DNA from: Corythucha ciliata
Taxonomy: Eukaryota > Arthropoda > Insecta > Hemiptera > Tingidae
Direction: 5' to 3'
Assembly: GCA_038030265.1 (NCBI GenBank)
Contig: CM075937.1
Coordinates: forward strand, 47,410,198-47,474,197
Length of the DNA: 64,000 nt
Shown: in pieces, positions 56,133-64,000 of the stretch
Layout of the letters: each line of letters starts with the position of its first letter
How positions within the stretch are numbered: the first letter of the stretch is position 1
Made by a program: the position numbers and the translations under genes
Notes under the pieces: model-generated
Databases searched by the model: none
What the model was told of the DNA's origin: nothing
What the model saw: the letters and a program-made list of their open reading frames with translations, nothing else

Positions 56133-58056
56133 TGAACACATGAGAGCGTTTGCTCACATTCCAGAATCGTTTCGCAAAAAGTTCGACAATAAGGCCAAAA
56201 AGCTTTTTCTCGTGGGCTACGCAGATGAGAGCTCAAATTACCGGCTCTACGATCCAGAAAAGAGGTCAGTGTCCGTTTTTCGTCAAGTCAAATTTGACGA
56301 AAAATCAAAATTCGACTCTAAAAACTTTGACTCAGAGACTTGTGCTCATTTACCTCTTGAGTCGCTTAAAACTCGGCCCTCTCAAAATCAAGGAATGGAT
56401 CAAACGGACCCGGATGAAGTCGACACTGAGAACGATTCAGCTCCAAATATGATTCTTCGTGATCGCTCAGAACTTCGACCTCCCAGACACTTAGACGACT
56501 ATATTGTTGCCTGCGCAAGTGTCATCGACGAACCTACTACTTATGACGAAGCCATCAATTCGAAGGAAGCCTCCGATTGGAGACTAGCGATGGAGGAAGA
56601 AATCAAGTCCCTGCACGAAAATGACACCTGGACTCTTGTCCCCCTACCGGAAGAGAGAAAAGCAATTGGATGCAAATGGGTATTCAAGGTAAAATTCAAA
56701 CCTGACGGGTCAATTGATCGTTTCAAGGCGCGTCTATGTGCCAAAGGATATTCTCAAAAGGAAGGACTAGACTACACAGAAACGTTTTCTCCCGTCGTTC
56801 GTTACGATTCTGTCCGAGTCCTTCTGGCCATAGCATCAGCCAAAAATCTTCTCATTCGACAATTCGACGTCAAAACAGCCTTTTTGAACGGTCAACTTCC
56901 GGAGGCCATCTATATGACTCAACCCAAAGGATTTGAATCAGGTGAACCGAATGCTGTATGCAAGCTCAGCAAAGCCATTTATGGTCTCAAACAGTCTTCT
57001 TTTTGTTGGAACAAGACTTTCAGCAAATCCTTGAAAGCTTTTGGGCTTAAACAACTGAACTCTGACCGTTGCATCTATTATTCTCGCTACAAAAATGAGG
57101 ATGTTTATGTCGCTCTTTATGTCGACGACGGCCTGATCTTATGCAGACAGCACGATATTATTGATCGTATTCTAACTCATCTGTCCAACCTTTTCCACAT
57201 CACCGAAGGTGATGGCCACTATTTTGTTGGCATGGAAATCGAAAGGAACACCGAAGGTCATTATAACATATGTCAGAAAGGATACGTCAATCGAATGCTC
57301 CGAAAATTCTTCATGTCGGACTGTCAAGCAAACATTGTTCCAGCCGACCCGAATTCTGTTCTTTCCAAGGAATTGTCTGCAAACATGGAAAATGTTCCAT
57401 ATCGTGAAGCCGTGGGATCATTGATGTTTGCTGCCATCGTCTCGCGACCTGACATCATGTACGCAGTGAGTGAGGTCAGTCGTTACCTAGACTCGCCATC
57501 ACGAAATCACTGGCTAGCCGTGAAGAGAATATTCAAGTATCTAAAAGGATCAACAGAAAGAGGTATAAAGTACTCTAACAACGGCCCCCTCGAACTCGAA
57601 ATGTACGCCGATTCTGATTTTGCTGGTGACACTGACACACGTCGATCAACAACTGGCTACATCTCAATGCTCTCTGGTCGACCTGTAACATGGTGCTCTC
57701 GTCGCCAAAAGTGTGTGGCACGATCGACAACAGAAGCGGAGTACATTGCTGCCTCTCAAGCCGCACAAGAGACTGCATGGCTTCGTTCACTGCTAAAGGA
57801 GTTAAACGTTGAACAAAAGTCGGCCACAAATGTCTTTGTGGATAATCAAAGCGCAATAAAGCTCGCAAAGAGCCAGCTTCACCATCGCCGAACTAAGCAT
57901 ATCGACGTTAAATACCATTTTGTGCGAGAAATGGTGGAAGATGGCTCCATCCAACTACAGTACATACCGTCAAAAGATCAAAAGGCGGATTTCTTGACGA
58001 AACCACTTTCGGCCGGGACATTCACACCGCTTATCATCAAAACGATGTCAAAATGA
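56133..58056 (+). pseudogene. Copia integrase tail, reverse transcriptase and RNase H, after a deletion
   Basis: At about 56132 the frame breaks and some 30 codons of the integrase C-terminus usually found between LWAEAVN and the FEHMRAFAHI block are absent, so a deletion changed the frame. From there about 640 codons are open: KKFDNKAKKLFLVGYADES, then reverse transcriptase TWTLVPLPEERKAIGCKWVF, RQFDVKTAFLNGQLPEAIYM, and LYVDDGLILC (catalytic YVDD near 57120), then RNase H LEMYADSDFAGDTDTRRSTT, STTEAEYIAASQAAQETAWL, KHIDVKYHFVREMVEDG and ADFLTKPL. Catalytic residues of both domains are intact. Confidence 0.93.
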
Positions 58057-58130
58057 TTTTTTTAAATTGTATTCATTCTTATTTCAATTTCAGATTTTAT
58101 GTACAAAAATGTGCTTGTAAAGAGTGGGAG

Positions 58131-58357
58131 TGTTAAAATGTTATCCTTTACCACCCATTTTGTTCTCCCCAGAGCGCCTCTCAGATTCATTCATACCTGC
58201 TTACCAAAACCTCCCAGTTCTCTCTCTCTCTCGCTCAGTCGTTCTTCTTTAAAACCACGTTCATTTTCTCTTTTTTGATTTTCGTTTATTAAAAGTGTCG
58301 TGATCGTTTTTTTGTGTTTTTCTTACGCCCGAAACAAATAGCTGCTCCAAATCAACA
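58131..58357 (+). repeat. 3' LTR of the copia element
   Basis: 227 bases, about 98% identical to the 5' LTR (differences near positions 15, 28, 152 and a T-run indel). Followed by the target duplication cttct. Confidence 0.95.
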
Positions 58358-58379
58358 CTTCTGAATCCCTCCATTCTCG

Positions 58380-58750
58380 CCCCCCCCCTTGCCCGGTCTC
58401 CCGGGATAGTTTGACCATGATTTGCAAAATCTCCTTGTTTTACCATTTGATCCGATCTCATGCCCGTGGACGGTGCCACTCTGCGCATCCCCCCGTTTCC
58501 CCTCTTCCCTGACATGCAGTCCAATCTCTATGCCGCTTCCATGGCCCGTGCCTACAGTTCAAGGCTGAAGGGTTTTAGTCCCAGCATTACCTCCATCGGT
58601 CTTGTTGGTGACGGTTCTGAACGCCCCTAGGGTCGCCAGACAGGCCATCCTTTGCACTTTGTCTAGTTTAGCTGCGTTTCCCTTTTTGTTCGCCGCCTTC
58701 CACCAGACCGTAGCCCCGTAAGGATCCTTGTGTACAACCATAGGGTCATT
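58380..58750 (-). pseudogene. Fragment of an I/R1-type LINE ORF2
   Basis: On the minus strand 58560-58741 reads DPYGATVWWKAANKKGNAAK then LDKVQRMACLATLGAFRTV, the region after the reverse transcriptase thumb of R1/I-like elements (compare LTYCSVVWWHKAEQ...VQRLACLMFTGA in the LINE at 16385-19049). A looser continuation follows to about 58400 (RLDCMSGKRGNGGMRR). It forms the spacer of the inverted duplication whose arms are 53762-54030 and 58760-59015. Confidence 0.65.
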
Positions 58751-58759
58751 CTGGGGTTC

Positions 58760-59015
58760 AGAAGAGATCAGAAGGATTTGGCTCCTTCAAAACCAAATTC
58801 ACGGGGCTGGGCTCAACTGAAAAAAAACAAAAAAAAAATGTTGGCTAATTTTAAAGTGCAATGCAAAGTGCGGGAGTTTCAAACTGCTAAAACTGGCTTT
58901 CCCCACGGAGTCTGACTCTTTTCATCGGTTAAATAAATCCAATTTATAGCGGGATTGGCCCTCAGAAAAGCGAGAGAGAAAAAAAAAATCGCGTGTCTGA
59001 GCCCATTCGAAACTT
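58760..59015 (-). repeat. Right arm of the ~260-bp inverted duplication
   Basis: Reverse complement of 53762-54030. Begins 'agaagagatcagaaggattt' and ends 'gagcccattcgaaactt', after which it runs straight into the ~29-bp minisatellite. Confidence 0.85.
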
Positions 59016-60145
59016 AAAATTGAAAAAAAACGCGAATTCGCGGCTAAATTTGAGGATAAAGTATGTTGGAATTTCTAATTCCGCCTTCTGACGACACCTT
59101 TGTGGCTAAAATTGAAATAAACGGCAAATTCATGGTTATAAGTGAAAGAAAAAACACTGATTCACGGCTAGAACTGAGATGAAGCTCTATTCTACATCGT
59201 AAAATTGAAAAAAATTACTAATGCAATGCCAAAATGTAAAAGAACCCGCCAATTTGCGGTTAATATCTAGAAAATCAGTAATTGTTCTGGCTAGAATAAA
59301 GAGAAAGGCTAATTTCCAGCCTAAATTGAAACAAAAAGTGCTAATTCGCTGTCAAAAATGGAAGAATTGCCGATTTGCAGTAAAAATATCGGAAAACGCC
59401 AATTCGTGGCTAAATGAACAAAATTCGCTAATGCACGGGCTAGAAATAGCTACTGCACTGCTAAAATTACGAAAAAGCGTTAATTCACTGAATTAGACAT
59501 ATTGAGACAAACAATTTGCGTCAAAAATTGGAAATACGCGGCTTCGTCGGGCAACTTTGAGGCTAAAATTGATAAAAAGCGCAAATTTATGGCTATGAGT
59601 GAAAAAAACGCAAATTAGCGGCTAAAACTGAGAAGAAATCGCTATTCCGCAGCGTATTGTTATGGTGAACAAAAAATTTTAATTTGTGGTAAACATTTCG
59701 AGAAAACCGGTATTTTACGGATAACATTGAGTAATTTTCAGCTCAAACTGAGTAAAGCGCTAGAAAAAAAACGCTAATTTGCAGCTAAAATTGTGGAAAA
59801 CGCCTACTCGAGGAAAGTTAAAGAAACATCGCTGATTAACAGGATAAACAATCTAAAAGCGCATATTTATGTCTATATGGTGGGGGGGGGGCGATTACCC
59901 CGCTAATACGTTGCTAATTTGCGGTGGAAAGCGTTAATTTGCTGTTAAAGTTGACAAAAAGCACTCATTCGCGGCTAAAATGGAGAAATTCGCGGTTTAA
60001 ACTTGGCATAAGCGCTGTTTATCGGATAGGTTGTGGAAATAGTGGTAATTTTCCTACAATATTATGGAAAAGGCCTTAGCTAAAAATAGGAAAAGGCCTT
60101 AGAGGTTTTCCGCCCCGGGCCCCGATACGCATAGGTCCGCCAGTG
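59016..60145 (+). mobile_element. Right part of a fourth minisatellite-bearing hAT-like element
   Basis: About 1 kb of 'gctaaaattgagaaaaacgc' + 'taattcgcg' units, ending with the family's right terminus 'ccgggccccgatacgcatag' + 'gtccgccagtg' at 60145. The next eight bases are gtagtgtc. The left end is missing: the array begins at the edge of the inverted arm, so the left part was lost or replaced. Confidence 0.7.
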
Positions 60146-62823
60146 GTAGTGTCGTTGTTTGCACGTCAGCGATGACTAAATTCCGGAAGTCACGGCGTAG
60201 TTCGAAGTGAGGCCCGAAAGATCTCGGATAAACGCCGTTTCCAATCCTCCCCCCCACCCACAACTTGGTGGATCGAGTAGTGTCATGTATAGTCATTCGT
60301 TAACCCCCCCCCCCCCAATGCACGACTCGATTATTCCAGTTGTAAACAATAACAAGCTTCGAATATATCGCTTAAAATAGTTCGTAGTTCGTATTAGTCT
60401 GAATTTTACGGGCGCGATATCGCGATTTCTAATCGCCGGCGAGAGTTTGGCGGTATATTAATTGAACTCACGTTCCACGCCTAGCGAGAACGTGACAACT
60501 TCATCGGGCTACGAGCTTGGAAATGAAGTTCTTCTTAGAGATAATTACGTGCATAGAACTCTCGATACGATTATACCTGCGAACTAAAACATATTTTAAC
60601 GTGTGGGTCATATTTTCTATACGAGATTTTTCTCCAAATACGATCTGTATCGCGCTGGCTCAAAACAGATTGAAAATTCATCTCGCTCTAGCTGGACCAC
60701 GCTAATTAGACTTCCCCCCCCTCTCCTCACCGGGCTTTGAATTAAACCCGTGCCCTCGCTATTTCCCAGCGGAAGAATGCGTTGTTTGAATGATTTTCTT
60801 CAATTCACCCTCTATTATAGCATACCTCGCAGTCCGGCTATTCAGTGATTTCCTTTCGCGTGGAAAACTTTTTAGGTTCAATCAAACGGCGAGGCAATAA
60901 CGCCGACTGTTCGCTGACCCACATCATGAATGCTTTCAGCTTTCTCCTCTGATGAGTCCTGGAATTTCCCCTCCTCTCACTTTTTTTTTTTTTTTTCCTC
61001 CGCACAAAGGCGAATATACGAATGGAGTTGTTTAACTTTCTGTGCTCAATCAACCCGAAGTGACGTATTGTTCGTTGTTTTCCCGGAAAATTCAAGGCGA
61101 GTAACAAAGAGATCGATCGAAAATTTTGTTGATTCGTGTAATTTATAAAAATTATTGTTTTTTTTTTTTTTTTTTACCCTTCAATTTCGTGCGTATAATA
61201 ATCAGGGTGATTGTAACCATCGCGCCCGATAGTTTAGCCACCTCGTTCAATTTCACCCTCTTTTCTCACACCCCCTACTCGAAAACTCAGTTTTCCCGAG
61301 CAATATCCCTTCAGAGAGGTCCACCCCCTTGGTATAACAAGGGCTTTCGCTATTGTTCTCGTAATGGATTACAGTAACTCCTAAAACTAACTTTCTAACC
61401 CTTTACTCCCCCCCCCCCCGAACCAATCCTTCTATTCTTGCAGCTTGAGGAGAGAGTTAACTAGCCATTGTTTTGAGATCTTCCCCTCAAACTATTTACC
61501 CAAGTAGGAAACTGTCTCATTATTATCATTCAAAATAGTAACAGAGGGATGAAATCGACAAAGTTCCCCTCAAGTCTGATATCATGTTTTAATTAATTAG
61601 CGTAGAGTACAATTTTTTTTTTTTTATTCAATCAAAAAGCGTCTCTCGAAAGTCAAAGCGAATGTTCACGAGAGTACCGATCGGTTTCGATACTTTTAAT
61701 TTATTCGAGCGGAATACAGTGAAACTCGTCAATTCGATTCCTTCTTTTGATCATCTTTTCAACCCCGTGTTATTGCGTTCCTTCGAACTGAATTTATAAC
61801 GATTTAGTTTCAATTAAAATGTGTGTCCAAATATGCGAGCGTGCGCCGATGCGCAAAACTTGGGGGTGGGGAGGGGTTATTGGCGTTCCTTTCACGTCCC
61901 CCCCCCCCCGTGCTTGATGATTACGAGCAACAATTTTTCAATTTCGCGATTAAGCTACGCTGTGCCGACGGTTATCTTTCGGACGGAACGAAAGGTTTAA
62001 TAATATCAATTTTTTACTCCCCTCCATCCACCCCGTCCGCCATAACCACCACCCTAATCATGCCCGCTAACTTCCCCCCCCCCGTATTTCCCCCTTAATC
62101 GCTGACTTGTCTCGCCATTTTTCACTGTGAAGAAGTACAGTTCACTTAGATGCTTATCAGAAGATGAGGCTAAAAGACAAAGATACTGGGGACGACAGGA
62201 TGGACTGGTGTTCGGGGGGGTTAATACTTTCCAAGTCGTCTTAATACGCCCCATCCCCTCCTACCATCTTCCTTGTATTTCTTCTCCATCACCCTTTTCT
62301 CACTGTCAATTTATCGTCTGAAAAAATGAGTTCCTTTTGATAAAAAAAAATAGTATGAGGGAATCTTTCTTGATGGGAAAGCATACCGTCTCATTTTTAT
62401 GTAAAATTGGTTTTTTAGTGCAATGATAATGGAGCTTTCTGTAGAAAAGCTGTCTTAAAGGGGGCATTTCGATGTAGAAAATGAAGTTTTCAAGGAGAGG
62501 AAATTTCAATTTAGATTATTTCAAAAATATGTCGTCTTGTCGTCACACGAAACTTCTCATAGTAACCGTCACCGGTGAGTTGGTGAAGCTCACGTAACGT
62601 CACAATTTCCCTCCACGCCACTGCGTGGCACAGGGACGGATACCCAGTCCCTCTCTCCACCATTTTACGTTTTAGTTGGCCCCCAGGTTCCGCGATCAGC
62701 TTTTTGCGCGTGGTTGCAGGGCCTGTCATTGCCTATAAAATCTCGACTGGCTCCAGTCACAAGACAAATCCGCTTGAATGGTTTTTCAGAGAGCCCCCCC
62801 ACCCCACCTACTAATTTATTTTG
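60146..62823. other. Gene-free stretch, probable intron
   Basis: About 2.7 kb without a recognisable gene. C runs near 60249, 60305, 61409, 61899 and 62074; T runs near 60978, 61157 and 61613. The patch 60400-60700 is less repetitive and GC-balanced but shows no coding frame. Confidence 0.55.
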
Positions 62824-62955
62824 GGTCTGTTCCAGCAAGGTGTTTGAAACATTGGCTAGGAGTTGCCATAGGAGGACCAGCCAATAAAATTCAAGTTGAT
62901 TACATTTTATTGGCTGGTCCCATCATGGCAACTCTGTTCCGTGCTGGAACAGACC
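62824..62955. mobile_element. 132-bp MITE with interrupted stem
   Basis: Ends GGTCTGTTCCAGCA and TGCTGGAACAGACC (14 of 14). Two more inner pairs fit the same stem: 'agttgccat' / 'atggcaact' and 'accagccaataaaa' / 'ttttattggctggt'. Flanked by ttttg on both sides (62819-62823, 62956-62960), a 5-base direct repeat. Superfamily not assigned. Confidence 0.85.
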
Positions 62956-63009
62956 TTTTGTCAATGCCTAAAACTCATAAAATTTGTGTTTACACTGACC
63001 AACTGAGTG

Positions 63010-63470
63010 AGCCAACCCAGTGAATTTGGTTTTATTCAGAGTCCAATCCGCCAAAGTTTCGAATATTTGTCAGTTTAAACAATCAATTTCGGGGGCTTGG
63101 ACCCTTCGAAATTCAAATTTGTGTATTATTTCTCACAGAAACCAATTTCACCTGTTTTACTCACTCAAAAAGCCCCCCGCTGAAATGCAATTACACTTCT
63201 CAGGAACTTTCAAAGACAAAATATTTCTTGGATTTGACCATTCATCGATTCTGTTTTGGCAGTTCTGGCTAATTCGATCACTAATTCGGCCTCTGGCGCC
63301 TTATAAAAAAATAATTCGCCGTGTTGACTCTTCCCCGAAACCAAATTTCGCGCTGTTGGTCGAAGAGAAGAGCTATTTCACGGGTCTGGCTCTTGTCAAA
63401 AACAAAATTTCGCGCGGTTGGCTCATTCAAAATCAATTTCGTGACGCTCTCTCAACCCCAAAATAGCAAT
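63010..63470. repeat. Minisatellite of the 'accaatttcgcggttggctcact' type
   Basis: Units of about 30-40 bases: 'cagtgaatttggttttattc', 'aaccaatttcacctgtttta', 'aaaccaaatttcgcgctgtt', 'aacaaaatttcgcgcggttg'. Confidence 0.65.
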
Positions 63471-63479
63471 TTGGTGGGT

Positions 63480-64000
63480 TTGGAAACCCACCCAGTTGTT
63501 GTTGTTGTTGTTGGTGGTAGTGGTGGTTGTTGGGGGAGGAGGAGATTATTTGGGCTACAGCACGTGTGATGGGGGGGGGGGATGAGCAGTTTCGAGCGGC
63601 TGATTTTATGGCATTTTGGTGACGACGCAATCAAATCCTTGAAATGTGAAGTCCCAGGGCGAGTCTTGAACGCCAGCAGGCGGACCTCTTGCTCTTGTGG
63701 TCAGGGCTTTTTAGTCGAGAAAATATAGGGCGAAACTAACGACGTCGTGACAAATTCACTCCCCCCCTCCCATATTACGGAGCACTGACGCACCCCTTTT
63801 TAGTTAGGGCAAGTCCTGCCGGCCCCCTTAAACGGCGTTTTCGTGGGAACCTGCTGAATTTGTCAAGGTTTGAGGGACTCGCTACATACATATATCCTAG
63901 AAATAATTGGAAAAAAATGTCCTAAAACGTTATTTATTTTCGGCACTCTCCGGTCTGTTTGGCCATTTTTACCGAAGACAGCGGAGGCCGTGCAATTGAA
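63480..64000. other. Gene-free end of window with a (GTT)n microsatellite
   Basis: (GTT)n at 63495-63513 followed by GGT/GTG-rich sequence and a G run at about 63571. The remainder shows no coding frame or repeat that I can name. Confidence 0.6.

Larger units (their letters stand above)
54031..58357 (+). mobile_element. Ty1/copia retrotransposon with two LTRs
   Basis: 4327 bp, target duplication cttct (54026-54030, 58358-58362), LTRs TGTTAAAATG...AAATCAACA at both ends, primer site complementary to initiator tRNA-Met, polypurine tract 'aaagagtgggag' before the 3' LTR. Order of domains gag, protease, integrase, reverse transcriptase, RNase H is that of Ty1/copia. The LTRs differ at about four positions plus one indel, so it is older than the gypsy element. 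Coding lesions make it non-autonomous. Confidence 0.96.

Noticed and set aside
53762..59015. Assembly mirror artefact
   Set aside because: The two arms differ by several substitutions and indels and have different outer neighbours, so an inverted duplication in the genome is more likely.

Overview
The window looks like animal, probably arthropod, nuclear DNA. It is intron-rich, repeat-dominated and almost free of host coding sequence. The only host coding sequence I can support is one exon, 1160-1468 on the plus strand. It encodes the first immunoglobulin domain of a Roundabout (Robo) axon-guidance receptor and closely resembles arthropod Robo proteins. It has clean splice sites and phase 1 at both ends. 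I found no second Robo exon, so most or all of the remaining ~62 kb is probably intron or flank of this gene. Exons shorter than about 60 codons could have been missed. I see no tRNA or rRNA gene, no CRISPR array and nothing prokaryotic.

The rest is a graveyard of transposable elements. Two LTR elements are bounded by matching LTRs and target-site duplications. One is a Ty3/gypsy element on the minus strand (35206-39548; two identical 111-bp LTRs; 4-bp duplication ctat). The other is a Ty1/copia element on the plus strand (54031-58357; 228/227-bp LTRs; 5-bp duplication cttct; primer site complementary to the anticodon arm of initiator tRNA-Met). Both carry disabling lesions. Remnants of two more gypsy elements (4.6-6.4 kb, 13.6-14.9 kb) and one copia element (12.0-12.9 kb, minus) are present. 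Non-LTR elements of the I/R1/Jockey kind occur at 16385-19049 (poly-A tail and target-site duplication) and 24899-26099, with fragments near 11.4-11.95 kb and 58.4-58.75 kb. Several MITEs show terminal inverted repeats, some of the PIF/Harbinger type with TTA duplications.

The most distinctive component is a set of non-autonomous, hAT-like elements whose body is almost entirely a degenerate ~29-30-bp minisatellite (theme GCTAAAATTGAGAAAAACGC plus TAATTCGCG). Three copies (32765-34684, 40827-42897, 48555-50819) lie in the same orientation between 8-bp direct repeats, two exact and one 7 of 8. They share G/C-rich ends (start C-T-S-TAGCGTA, finish CC-R-CC-A-S-TG). Orphan right ends lie near 21793, 34936 and 60145. 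Bare arrays of the same minisatellite lie at 1-290, 2460-2700, 21060-21520 and 46610-48420. At least five other unrelated minisatellite families with 20-30-bp periods are scattered between them.

Other structures: a 211-bp SINE-like insertion (42661-42871) made of a tRNA-like core between perfect 45-bp inverted arms; a foldback hairpin at 4332-4512; a ~260-bp inverted duplication (53762-54030 / 58760-59015) with the copia element at the inner edge of one arm; and an inverted-repeat element (15297-19762) that hosts a MITE and a LINE. Runs of 8-14 G or C recur throughout the gene-free stretches.
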